This document shows positions 21,523 to 28,992 of a DNA stretch of 38,018 nucleotides, in pieces. The DNA is from a virus. Under the pieces are notes generated by a model. The model had not been told where the DNA came from. It searched no databases and was given only the letters and a program-made list of their open reading frames with translations. Position 1 is the stretch's first letter; the number at the start of each line of letters is the position of its first letter. Made by a program: the position numbers and the translations under genes. The stretch is from positions 1 through 38,018 of the IMG/VR virus record IMGVR_UViG_3300046557_000447; one strand, 5' to 3'.

Positions 21523-21981
21523 TCACATCTGTGCTGCACCCCCGGAGCTTTGGTTGGCCTGCCCGTCTTCTGGCTCGGTTTCCTTCAGGGACTTGACGAA
21601 GCCCACGAAAATGGCGCGCCGTACGTCGTCCTGGAAGCCCAGCCTGTCGGCAGCCTTCTCCGGAGTGATTCCTTCGGAGCCTACCTGTGACTGATTAGTT
21701 TCGGACAGTGTCTGTTGAGACTCCAGGTACTCCGGCGGTAGATGCTCGGCTGCGACGAGGAGCTCGGTGGGGTCCAGTCCGATGGCTGCGGCCAGCGCAG
21801 GGAAGAACTTCACGTGGGGGATCGACTCGCCTCTGAGGAGGCGCGAGGCGGTGCTCTTGTTCATGCCGGTTTCGGCCACGAGCTTCTGCTGCGCGCCGTA
21901 CTCGGCATAGCCGGCCTCTGTGAGGGCGGGGAGGACGAGCGCGAAGAATTTGGCTTCGCGTCCCTGGGGGGCATCCGTCAT
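21523..21981 (-). CDS. Immunity repressor-like HTH protein
   Basis: A 152-aa protein on the minus strand. ATG 21981 is chosen because the longer frame (to 22071) reads through the operator region. The helix-turn-helix is at about residues 24-75 (QQKLVAETGMNKSTASRLLRGESIP, then FFPALAAAIGLDPTELL). The C-terminal half is acidic and probably used for dimerisation; no peptidase motif of the LexA/CI type is seen. It is opposite a Cro-like gene across an operator array, the classical layout of a phage genetic switch. It likely keeps the early genes silent in the lysogen and represses itself through site O1, which is close to its own start. Confidence 0.75.
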   Translation of the reverse strand: MTDAPQGREAKFFALVLPALTEAGYAEYGAQQKLVAETGMNKSTASRLLRGESIPHVKFFPALAAAIGLDPTELLVAAEHLPPEYLESQQTLSETNQSQVGSEGITPEKAADRLGFQDDVRRAIFVGFVKSLKETEPEDGQANQSSGGAAQM

Positions 21982-21996
21982 GTCCAGCAACTCTAC

Positions 21997-22182
21997 TTCC
22001 CTGGGGAGGGAATAGTCACTGATTCCCTCCCGTGGGAAAGCGGTGATCCGGCCACTGACCTGCATTAACACAGGTCACTCGCTGACTCGAACGCGCATTC
22101 TAAGGGAAACTCTTACTTCCCGCACCCGGCATTCCCTTGCCAGGGAGGGAATCTGCATGGCAGAGTTTCCCTCGACAGGGAA
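21997..22182. promoter_or_regulatory. Operator array TTCCCT-N4-AGGGAA in the immunity switch
   Basis: Four sites of the same 16-bp dyad: O1 21997-22012 (perfect), O2 22023-22038 (one mismatch), O3 22132-22147 (one mismatch) and O4 22167-22182 (perfect, arms extend to GTTTCCCT/AGGGAAAC). Two more half-sites lie at 22103-22108 and 22117-22121. O1 and O2 lie beside the leftward repressor gene, O3 and O4 beside the rightward Cro-like gene. This is strong evidence of the phage repressor binding here. Confidence 0.8.
22056..22077. promoter_or_regulatory. Separate dyad TGACCTG-N8-CAGGTCA between the operators
   Basis: Perfect 7-bp arms (22056-22062 and 22071-22077) with an AT-rich 8-base spacer, midway between the O1/O2 and O3/O4 pairs. 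The sequence is unrelated to the TTCCCT operators. The AT-rich spacer and central position suggest a promoter core or a binding site for a second protein (for example a host regulator). Confidence 0.5.
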
Positions 22183-22216
22183 ACTGCCCCACCACCTGCG
22201 AAGGGAGGGCACCCCC

Positions 22217-22465
22217 ATGTACCGACTCAACGTCGCTCGCCTCCGTGAAGTCGCCAAGCAGCACGGCGACCGCAGCGCCTACGCCATCGCCAAACGCACC
22301 GGAGTCAACGTCAGCAGCGCGTACCGGATCCACTCCGGAGAGACACAACCTGACCTGATCAATGCGCTCCGGATCGCCGACGCCTACGACGTCGACATCC
22401 GCACCCTCATGGATCGCGTCGAAGACGAAGCCGAAGACGAAGAGCCCGCCGGAGTCGCCGCATGA
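22217..22465 (+). CDS. Cro-like HTH regulator, first rightward gene
   Basis: An 82-aa protein. ATG 22217 is chosen: GAAGGGAGGG lies about 8 bases upstream, and a start at 22157 would put operator O4 inside the gene. Residues 5-60 form a helix-turn-helix (LREVAKQHGDRSAYAIAKRTGVNVSSAYRIHSG), followed by a region with two acidic runs. It is divergent from the repressor and leads the early operon, the position of Cro. Probably competes for the TTCCCT sites. Its stop overlaps the next start (ATGA). Confidence 0.75.
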   Translation: MYRLNVARLREVAKQHGDRSAYAIAKRTGVNVSSAYRIHSGETQPDLINALRIADAYDVDIRTLMDRVEDEAEDEEPAGVAA

Positions 22466-22653
22466 CCCGCGAAGAGCGCCTCGCGATCCTCGGCCCCGAG
22501 ACCGTCGCCGCGATCCGCGCCCGAGTGGCACTCGCCCCGGAGCCGCCCGACGAACTCGTCGAGGAACTCCGCCGGATCATGACGAACCCCGCGGGCGAGA
22601 TCCCGGCGCCCCGGCCGGCGGAAGACGTCCGGCCCGCGGCCGACGCCGCCTGA
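22462..22653 (+). CDS. Small early protein of unknown function
   Basis: A 63-aa protein with 4-base overlap with the Cro-like gene. It has a helical middle (GPETVAAIRARVALA, DELVEELRRIM) and a Pro/Ala-rich tail. No Cys or membrane segment. Part of the start of the early operon. No family recognised. Confidence 0.6.
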   Translation: MTREERLAILGPETVAAIRARVALAPEPPDELVEELRRIMTNPAGEIPAPRPAEDVRPAADAA

Positions 22654-22747
22654 CCCATCACGTGCCGAAGGGCCGTCCCGACTTCCCGGCCCGGACGACC
22701 CCCCGACTTTCGGCAATCCACCAGCACAACGAAGGAAGTGGATCACC

Positions 22748-23011
22748 TTGAGCACATCATCCCAGACCCCGGACTCCGGTCAGATCAGAGTCCTTCCCCT
22801 GAACGAGGCTCCGTTGGAGCAGGCGTTCGTCGACCGTGACGGTGACGTGTGGGTGCCGAACGGGCACACGCCGTCCGGGGATCTGCTGTTGGCCTGCCCG
22901 CAGCCGTCGAACCCGGAGGACTGTGGCGAGGGCGAGAGCTATGCGTGGACGCTCCGTCTGGTTGAGGCGGGTTTCGGTCCGCTGACGGTTCGTTCGGCGG
23001 TGTCGGCGTGA
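22748..23011 (+). CDS. Early protein of unknown function
   Basis: An 87-aa protein beginning at TTG 22748 with GAAGGAAG 9-17 bases upstream. It contains short beta-like segments (AFVDRDGDVWVPNGHTPSGDLLLA) and an acidic, Cys-containing loop. It shares translational coupling with the next gene (GTGA overlap). It appears to be an early-operon protein of Streptomyces phages; role unknown. The 95-base gap before it contains possible hairpins but no clear promoter. Confidence 0.6.
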   Translation: MSTSSQTPDSGQIRVLPLNEAPLEQAFVDRDGDVWVPNGHTPSGDLLLACPQPSNPEDCGEGESYAWTLRLVEAGFGPLTVRSAVSA

Positions 23012-24000
23012 GCGCCCCGACGACGCATGACCCGCTGTTCGTGAACACGCAGGACGGTGCGGTGTGGATGCGGCGCGCTGTGACCCGCGAGGGCCGTGGC
23101 TTGTACGCGGTGGCGGATGCGCCGAAGTGCTGCCCGGAGTTCGTGATGGCGACGCTGACCGAGCTGGCGGAGCACGGGATCACGGGGTCGGCGTACGCGC
23201 TGCCCGTCCCGGTCGGGCCGGTTGACGCGGGTCCGGTGGTTCGGCCGCTAGAGCTGCCTGAGGCGCAGATCGATGCGCTCGCGGCGGCCGGGAACCGCGT
23301 GGTCAACGACGAGACGCACCAGCACTTGTGCATGTGCGACGCGTGGCCCGAGAAGTGCGTGTCGACGGGCAACTACTTCATGGGCGCGTGGGATGTGGAC
23401 GGCCTGGAGGCTGCGCTCCCGGCGGTGCTCGGTCTGTGGGAGTCGATGCGTGGCGGCGAGTTGGAGCGGCTGCAGACTCGGGTCGCCGAGTTGTTGGCGG
23501 AGCGGCACGACACGAACGAGGCGCTCCTGAAGGTGACGGTGGCGCAGCGCGCAGCCGAGGACCGGGGTGCCGAGTTGGAGCGGCGTCTGCACGACGCGGC
23601 TATGACGAGGGTGTGGACGAACGAGGACGGCAAGCGGTTCGTCTTTGTCGAGGACATCGCCCCGGCGCTGCTTGGTCTGGAGCCGAAGCCGGATGCCATC
23701 ACGCGGCGGAACGTGCCGTTGCAGGCCCTCCGCGAGGACGACGTGTCGCCGCAGGTGCAGAAGCTGCGCAACCTGCTCGCCGGGCAGCGCGCGGCTGTTG
23801 AGGACGGCTGCCCCCGGAACGTGATCGACGGTGACGTGGGGGGCCACTTCTTCAAGAAGGGTGCGTTCGCCGACTCCCCGGTCCGCTGCACGTACTGCGG
23901 CGCGAAGAGGCCGGAGCCGCTGGAGGACCTGCACGACGGTCCGCTGTCGCACTCGTACCGCGTGGGTCGGGACCTGCCCGAGATGGGTGGCACCAAATGA
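23008..24000 (+). CDS. Large early protein with coiled coil and C-terminal Cys motif
   Basis: A 330-aa protein with GTGA overlap with the gene before it. Residues 1-75 are compact and Cys-containing (DAPKCCPEF). A HQHLCMCDAWPEKC block lies near residues 105-118. Residues about 145-200 form a coiled coil (ELERLQTRVAELLAERHDTN). Near the C-terminus is CTYCGAKRPEPLED, another zinc-type knuckle. It may bind nucleic acid or assemble with partner proteins. No enzyme motif is visible. Stop overlaps the HNH gene. Confidence 0.65.
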   Translation: MSAPTTHDPLFVNTQDGAVWMRRAVTREGRGLYAVADAPKCCPEFVMATLTELAEHGITGSAYALPVPVGPVDAGPVVRPLELPEAQIDALAAAGNRVVNDETHQHLCMCDAWPEKCVSTGNYFMGAWDVDGLEAALPAVLGLWESMRGGELERLQTRVAELLAERHDTNEALLKVTVAQRAAEDRGAELERRLHDAAMTRVWTNEDGKRFVFVEDIAPALLGLEPKPDAITRRNVPLQALREDDVSPQVQKLRNLLAGQRAAVEDGCPRNVIDGDVGGHFFKKGAFADSPVRCTYCGAKRPEPLEDLHDGPLSHSYRVGRDLPEMGGTK

Positions 24001-24590
24001 CTCCGCGTTTCGATCTGACCGGCATGACCTTCGGCCGGCTGGCAGTCGTCGAAGTCAGCGGCACCGACAAGCGGCGCGAAACGCTCTGGCTGTGCAATTG
24101 CGCCTGCGGCGGCCAGGCCCACGTGCCTGCGTCGAACCTGCGGAGTGGCAGAACCTCCTCGTGCGGGTGCCTGCAACTCCGAGGGCCGGCCTTGGAACGG
24201 CTGGAAATCCGCACGGACCGCACTGGGGAGTGCTGGCTGTGGACTGGCCGCCTGAACGGCTCGGGATACGCCGAGATGAAGCTCGGCGGCCGGTATCAGA
24301 TGGCGCACCGGGTGGCGTATCAGGAGATTGTCGGCCCGATCCCCGAGGGTATGCAGCTCGACCACCTGTGCCGCGTTCGCCACTGCGTCAATCCGGCCCA
24401 TCTGGAGCCAGTGACGTCTCGTGAGAACACGATTCGCGGCAAGGGGCTGCCGGCCATCAATGCCGCCAAGACGCACTGTAAGCGCGGCCACGCTTTTGAC
24501 GAGGCCAACACCTTCATCAATACGTTCGGGTCGCGGGTTTGCAGCGCTTGCAGGCGCGCCCGTCGCGCGGCCCGTAAGGCGGGTGCCTGA
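23997..24590 (+). CDS. HNH endonuclease, homing-type
   Basis: A 197-aa protein. Residues 1-60 form a zinc module (CNCACGG at 33-39 and SCGC at 55-58) beginning LTGMTFGRLAVVE, as in AP2-like or NUMOD-type DNA-binding parts. The HNH core spans about 100-140: AHRVAYQ with H104, LDHLC with D122/H123, and NPAHL with H135. A second zinc pair is at the end (CKRGH, VCSAC). These features are typical of free-standing homing endonucleases that spread by cutting alleles lacking them. Its start overlaps the upstream gene and its stop the downstream gene, so it is embedded without breaking them. Confidence 0.85.
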   Translation: MTPRFDLTGMTFGRLAVVEVSGTDKRRETLWLCNCACGGQAHVPASNLRSGRTSSCGCLQLRGPALERLEIRTDRTGECWLWTGRLNGSGYAEMKLGGRYQMAHRVAYQEIVGPIPEGMQLDHLCRVRHCVNPAHLEPVTSRENTIRGKGLPAINAAKTHCKRGHAFDEANTFINTFGSRVCSACRRARRAARKAGA

Positions 24591-24913
24591 TGAACCACAC
24601 CCACACCGTCGCCGAGTGGGCCGCGTTCCTCTCCCTCGGCCTGTCGATGGCCTCCGCCACCGCGAGCCCGTACCTGCTGCTCGTCGACGCGGACCACTTT
24701 GCGTGGCCGCAGCCGGTGACGGCCGCCGTGGACCGCGCGAAGCCGGTCGTCTGGGACGCCACGCGGTCGGAGGTCGCGTACCCGCTGCTCCGTGAGTGGG
24801 ACAACGCCCGCCACATCGTCCGCCAGACCGGCCGCTCGTCCCGTGAAGCCTGCCGGGACGCGGCCGCGCTGATCGTCCTGCTCACCACCAGCCCGAAGGG
24901 GGCGCTCCGATGA
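24590..24913 (+). CDS. Small protein with a hydrophobic segment, unknown function
   Basis: A 107-aa protein whose ATG overlaps the HNH stop (TGATG). A hydrophobic stretch lies near residues 9-30 (EWAAFLSLGLSMASATASPYLLLVD), but it looks like a buried helix as much as a membrane segment. The remainder is helical and Arg-rich. It may be a small regulator or modulator. No family recognised. Confidence 0.55.
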   Translation: MNHTHTVAEWAAFLSLGLSMASATASPYLLLVDADHFAWPQPVTAAVDRAKPVVWDATRSEVAYPLLREWDNARHIVRQTGRSSREACRDAAALIVLLTTSPKGALR

Positions 24914-25527
24914 CGACCACCACGTACGTCGCCACGAACCACCACGGCCCGATCGCCACCGCGCTCACCCTCGAAGCCGCGCAGAAGCAGGGACTCCGCA
25001 ACGCGCAACAGCACGCCAGCGCCGCCCAGTACGACTACCTGTGGGTGGACGGCAAGCCTGGCGAGTGGCGGCTCCTGCGGAAGCCTGCGGGGAAGCGGCT
25101 CGTCCCGGCCGAGCGGACGGTGTGGAAGGTGACCGCGGTCGCGCTCACTCCGGACGAGGCGACTCCGGTGGACGGCCCGTTCCCGGTCCGAGTGGCCGCG
25201 ACTCTGTCCGGCGCCGAACTCGACGTGTCGAGCTTCCTGTTCAAGGCCGTGTTCGCCGAGCTGATCGCGAAGGCGGACGACGACCCGGAGGCGCTCGCCG
25301 AAGAACTGTCGGACATGGCGGACCTGCTGCGGTCGGCTGTGGCGCAGGGACCGAACTCGCATGCCCGTCACGAGTTCGACGAGGCCATGCAGCGGATGGT
25401 CAAGGAGTACGCGGCCGACGGTCTGATCCCCCTGTACGGCCCGGCGGTGGGTCGGATGGCGGAGCGGCTGACCGAGATCGCGGCCCCGCGCCCGGTGCCC
25501 GGCCAGCGTGAGGCAGGTGCCGCGTGA
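24910..25527 (+). CDS. Early protein of unknown function
   Basis: A 205-aa protein with ATGA overlap with the gene before it. The N-terminus (TYVATNHHGPIATALTLEAAQKQ) and the section YDYLWVDGKPGEWRLLRK are compact. The middle and end are helical and acidic (AELIAKADDDPEALAEELSDMADLL). No metal-binding cluster or Walker motif. Part of the early operon. Confidence 0.6.
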   Translation: MTTTTYVATNHHGPIATALTLEAAQKQGLRNAQQHASAAQYDYLWVDGKPGEWRLLRKPAGKRLVPAERTVWKVTAVALTPDEATPVDGPFPVRVAATLSGAELDVSSFLFKAVFAELIAKADDDPEALAEELSDMADLLRSAVAQGPNSHARHEFDEAMQRMVKEYAADGLIPLYGPAVGRMAERLTEIAAPRPVPGQREAGAA

Positions 25528-26165
25528 GTGCCGCCATGGAACTGCACGTCGCCCTGTCCCTGCGGCTCGACGCGGTCGAGGCGTACCGGCTGGCCCACAA
25601 CTACCGCGATGAGGTGCTCGCCGGGCAGGAACCCGAGGCGCTCACCAAGGCCCGCGCCGCAGTCGCGCCGCTCATCGCCCACGACACCGGAGACCGCCCG
25701 CGGTGGCGGATCATCCACACCGACAGCGAGTCACCCTCCGGCGTCGCCCTCACCTGCACCGGAGACCGCAGCGACGCACTGCACATGATCGACGACTACC
25801 CAGGCGGACCCACCCGCGACGAGGAAGGCGTCTACGACTGCTGCCCGTGGCCGCAGTTCGAGACGTACTCCCCGGTGCTGGCCGCGTACCTGGTGGCGCT
25901 GCTCAACGCGGACGCCGAGGAGAAGACCACCCCCGCAGGGGCTGCGGTCACTCCCGACTTCTTCCAGCCCGGCCACACCTACGCCCGCGAGCACCACGCC
26001 TCCACCATCCGCTTCCTCGTCAAGTACCTGGACGAGTCCCCCTGCGGGACCTACCAGGTCGCGTTCGGCTGGCGCGTCGAGGACGGCGACGTCACCTGGT
26101 CGCCGTTCGACTCCGACGACATGGGCGGCTGGATCGACGTCACCAAGGCGGGTGAGGCCAAGTGA
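25524..26165 (+). CDS. Early protein with a domain often seen in Streptomyces phages
   Basis: A 213-aa protein starting at GTG 25524 with 4-base overlap. The first 60 residues are helical. The C-terminal 80 residues (FFQPGHTYAREHHASTIRF, then a strand-rich run ending in WIDVTKAGEAK) look like a discrete domain with aromatic, Asp and His residues. That domain appears to recur as a stand-alone part of phage proteins. Its function is unknown. No catalytic signature is clear. Confidence 0.6.
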   Translation: MSAAMELHVALSLRLDAVEAYRLAHNYRDEVLAGQEPEALTKARAAVAPLIAHDTGDRPRWRIIHTDSESPSGVALTCTGDRSDALHMIDDYPGGPTRDEEGVYDCCPWPQFETYSPVLAAYLVALLNADAEEKTTPAGAAVTPDFFQPGHTYAREHHASTIRFLVKYLDESPCGTYQVAFGWRVEDGDVTWSPFDSDDMGGWIDVTKAGEAK

Positions 26166-26515
26166 TCACCGTCCTCAATCTGCGGCAGCACATCCTCAAT
26201 GTTGCCGACGACCTCGACCTCCCCCTCACCGTTCCCCAAGCCGAACGCCTCGCCGACCACGTCGCCGTCCGACTCTCACGCGGCAAGACACCGCAGATGG
26301 TCCTCAGCGACCAGCTCCAAGCCGTCCTCGTCGGGCTCGCATCCGGCGAGACCGCGGAGACCACCGCCCGCTGGATGTGCCGAAGCACCGAAACCGTCAA
26401 AACCCACCGAGCACGCCTTTACAAGGTGCTCGGCGCCCGGACGGGGGCCCATGCGGTAGCGATCGCCACCGATCTCGGTCTGCTGCACACGAAACAGATC
26501 GGGGCGCGCCCGTGA
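26162..26515 (+). CDS. LuxR-type helix-turn-helix protein
   Basis: A 117-aa protein starting at GTG 26162. Residues about 50-110 form the GerE/LuxR-type winged region: LQAVLVGLASGETAETTARWMCRSTETVKTHRARLYKVLGA. There is no response-regulator receiver domain in front, only about 48 residues of helical sequence. It may regulate the early or late phage promoters. The start and stop overlap neighbours, so it is coexpressed with early genes. Confidence 0.75.
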   Translation: MITVLNLRQHILNVADDLDLPLTVPQAERLADHVAVRLSRGKTPQMVLSDQLQAVLVGLASGETAETTARWMCRSTETVKTHRARLYKVLGARTGAHAVAIATDLGLLHTKQIGARP

Positions 26516-26709
26516 CCGGCCGCCGTACCGCCCGCCAGGCCGCCCACTGGACGGCCGTCACCACGGCTGCCGCCTGCGTCAGCACCGTCATTTCGATCCC
26601 CTTCACCGGGGCTGGCGCATCCGCCGTCGGCACCCTCGCCGCCGGCGCGGTCTGCCTCATCGGCATCGCACTCGCACCCACCACCACCCGAAAGGGAGGC
26701 GAGCAGTGA
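26512..26709 (+). CDS. Small membrane protein
   Basis: A 65-aa protein starting at GTG 26512 with 4-base overlap. Two hydrophobic stretches (about 10-27, AHWTAVTTAAACVSTVIS, and about 32-55, AGASAVGTLAAGAVCLIGIAL) suggest a membrane hairpin. The C-terminus is basic. The long open frame upstream is not supported by codon pattern. Role unknown. Confidence 0.55.
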   Translation: MTGRRTARQAAHWTAVTTAAACVSTVISIPFTGAGASAVGTLAAGAVCLIGIALAPTTTRKGGEQ

Positions 26710-27167
26710 CCGAGACCGAGACCCGCCGCACCTATCTGCTCACCGTCCTCCGGAACTTCGGCGGCCCGGTCACCACCAAGCGGGCGCTGAACATCTACGC
26801 CAAGTCAGGCGAGTGGGCCACGGCCAGCAGGAGCACCGCCCGCCGTGACCTCCGGGACCTCGCTCGGCGCGCACACCTCGTTCCCGCCGAGCACTGCGGG
26901 CGCCGCTTCTACAAGCTCGGCAACGACCCCCGTCCTGCCCACCCGGCGCGCAACTCCCGGAAGTTCCTCCTGGAGGCGATCCAGACGGAGGGCGGCGAGT
27001 GGACCACTGGTCGCGTCAGGCGCGCGTGGCACCAGCTCGTCGGCACGCATGTCCTCCGCATGGCCGCACGCCGCTATCTCGCCGATCTGCACCGGGACGG
27101 CCACCTCGACCGCCACGGCGACGGCACCCCGCGCCGCTTCTACACCGTCAGGAAGGACGACGCCTGA
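26706..27167 (+). CDS. Winged-helix-like DNA-binding protein (duplicated domain)
   Basis: A 153-aa protein starting at GTG 26706. It seems to contain two similar halves: residues 6-65 (RTYLLTVLRNFGGPVTTKRALNIY, ending FYKLG) and residues 85-150 (KFLLEAIQTEGGEWTTGRVRRAW, ending FYTVR). Each has the helix-helix-beta-wing look of a winged helix. It is rich in Arg and His and ends ATGA-like into the exonuclease gene. Possibly a replication or transcription regulator of the recombination genes. Confidence 0.6.
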   Translation: MTETETRRTYLLTVLRNFGGPVTTKRALNIYAKSGEWATASRSTARRDLRDLARRAHLVPAEHCGRRFYKLGNDPRPAHPARNSRKFLLEAIQTEGGEWTTGRVRRAWHQLVGTHVLRMAARRYLADLHRDGHLDRHGDGTPRRFYTVRKDDA

Positions 27168-28204
27168 TGACGACCGCAGCCCCGGCCGGGCCCACCAGCC
27201 CGGCCGCTGGCCGCCGGGTCACCCCGACCGGCCGCCTCATCCTCCCCGCCACCGCCGACCGAGCCGACTGGCTCACCGCCCGCCGCTCCGGCATCGGCTC
27301 CTCCGACGTCCCCGCCATCCTCGGACTCGTCGACTACACCCCGCCGCTGAAGGTCTACTACGACAAGACCGGCCACGACGTCGACGACGCAGGCGAGGCC
27401 GCTTACTGGGGCACCGTCAACGAGGAGCCCGTCGCCCGACGTTGGGCCATGCAGAACCGCTCCGTGATCCGCCGCATCGGGCTCGTCGCTCACGTCGACC
27501 ACCCGCACTGGATGACGACCCTCGACCGGCGGGTCACCGAGTGCCCGCTCGCCGAGGACGAGCAGACCCCCTGCGCTTTGGAAGTGAAGACGCGGTCCGC
27601 GTTCAAGTCCGCGCAGTGGCATGCCGGGGCGCCGGACGACGTCACCGCACAGGTGCTGTGGCAGATCATCGTCAACGGCTACGAGCACATGCACTACGCG
27701 GTCTTGATCGGCGGCAACGAGTACCACCAGGGCACCATCCGCGCCGACCAGTACACGGACGTGACGGCCGACATCACCACCGCGGTCGACAAGTTCTGGA
27801 ACGAGCACGTACAGGCCGGGGTGCCGCCGGAGCCGTCCGGTGACGGCGAAGCCCTCGTGAAGATGTTCCGCCGCCTGCACCCGAACCGCTCCGGCGCGGT
27901 GGACATCGACCGCCACGACGACGCGTTGGACGCACTCCTCGACTACGGCCGCGAGCAGAAGGCCGAGTCCGCCGCAAGGAAGGCCAAAGCCCAGGCGAAG
28001 GCCCGCATGATCGCCGCCCTCGGCCCGGCGCAGCAGGCCCTCATCGGCGGGGAGCGCGCCTACTCCCTGGAGCCCAGCAACGCCGCCCCGCGCGTCGACC
28101 TGGAGCAGCTCGCCGAACGGTGGCCCGACGCCTACGCCGCGTGCGTCGCCCCGAACCCAACCGAACGCATCGACATCGCCAAGAACTACAAGGGGGACTC
28201 CTGA
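27167..28204 (+). CDS. YqaJ-type viral recombinase (exonuclease)
   Basis: A 345-aa protein; ATG 27167 overlaps the stop of the gene before it. It belongs to the YqaJ/lambda-exonuclease-like group. Motifs are GIGSSD (residues 42-47), TLDRRV with D120, and LEVKT with E139 and K141, together forming the PD-(D/E)XK nuclease core. It would digest one strand of broken DNA to leave ends for the annealing protein encoded next. The C-terminal half is helical with a basic run. The pair is a typical phage recombination module. Confidence 0.85.
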   Translation: MTTAAPAGPTSPAAGRRVTPTGRLILPATADRADWLTARRSGIGSSDVPAILGLVDYTPPLKVYYDKTGHDVDDAGEAAYWGTVNEEPVARRWAMQNRSVIRRIGLVAHVDHPHWMTTLDRRVTECPLAEDEQTPCALEVKTRSAFKSAQWHAGAPDDVTAQVLWQIIVNGYEHMHYAVLIGGNEYHQGTIRADQYTDVTADITTAVDKFWNEHVQAGVPPEPSGDGEALVKMFRRLHPNRSGAVDIDRHDDALDALLDYGREQKAESAARKAKAQAKARMIAALGPAQQALIGGERAYSLEPSNAAPRVDLEQLAERWPDAYAACVAPNPTERIDIAKNYKGDS

Positions 28205-28992
28205 TGGGACTGCGCGAGAACGCAGCCGCAGCCGCCGGCCGCATCCTGGCCGACGAGCAGCAAGACGACTTGCAGCTCCCGCCTGAGTTCGTCGACCAGT
28301 TCCCCGCGCCGGACCCGATGGCCGGGTACGAGCCGGGCGACGACGACCCGGAGATGGTCCCCGTCCACCTTGCGTGGCTCCGCGTCCGCAAGGAAGTCCG
28401 CGCCATCTCCAAGTCGGAGCAATACAACGGCGGCGGCACCCGCTTCAACTTCCGCGGCGTCGACACGGTCGTCAACACCTTCGGCCCGGTCACGTTGAAG
28501 CACGGCATCAACATCTTCCCCGTCGGCGTGGAAGCGGAGCACCGCGACACCACCACGTCCAAGGGCAACAAGCAGCGCGAGTGCACCGCGACCGTCTCGT
28601 GGCTGGTCATGGGCCCGAAGGGCGACACCCTGCCCATGCTGCTGAAGAGCCGCGGCGAGGCCCTCGACTCCGCTGACAAGGGCACCGCGAAGGCACAGTC
28701 CGTGGCGCTGCGGGTCCTGCTCCTGACGGGCGGCCTCACGCCGACGCACGACAAGGACCCCGACGCCTCGCACGTCGAGCGCGGGGAAACCCCGGTGCGG
28801 CCCGCGGTGCAGTACCTCGACGAGATCTGCCACCCGCAGACGAGCGCCGGGCGGCTGCGGCAGATCCACCACGAGCTCGGGACGACCCGGCAGTTGGGTG
28901 CGCTGGTCACGAACGAGGTGGGTGTCGAGGAGCAGATCGGCGCGATGGTCGTCCGCATCGGCAAGGAGCGCGCCGCCGGGGGTGCCGAGTGA
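28204..28992 (+). CDS. ERF-family single-strand annealing protein
   Basis: A 262-aa protein whose ATG overlaps the exonuclease stop (TGATG at 28202-28206). The core is residues about 55-190: FNFRGVDTVVNTFGPVTLKHGINIFPV is the ERF signature, followed by AALRVLLLTGGLTPT-like segments. ERF proteins form rings that anneal complementary single strands. It acts with the preceding exonuclease in phage recombination and genome circularisation. The C-terminal part is more variable. There is a short overlap with the next gene. Confidence 0.85.
   Translation: MGLRENAAAAAGRILADEQQDDLQLPPEFVDQFPAPDPMAGYEPGDDDPEMVPVHLAWLRVRKEVRAISKSEQYNGGGTRFNFRGVDTVVNTFGPVTLKHGINIFPVGVEAEHRDTTTSKGNKQRECTATVSWLVMGPKGDTLPMLLKSRGEALDSADKGTAKAQSVALRVLLLTGGLTPTHDKDPDASHVERGETPVRPAVQYLDEICHPQTSAGRLRQIHHELGTTRQLGALVTNEVGVEEQIGAMVVRIGKERAAGGAE

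Noticed and set aside
21982-22071. Longer repressor starting at 22071
   Set aside because: The added 30 residues run through operators O1 and O2, and have no coding character.
22157-22216. Longer Cro-like protein starting at 22157
   Set aside because: The extra residues would be encoded by operator O4, and the strong GAAGGGAGGG precedes 22217 instead.
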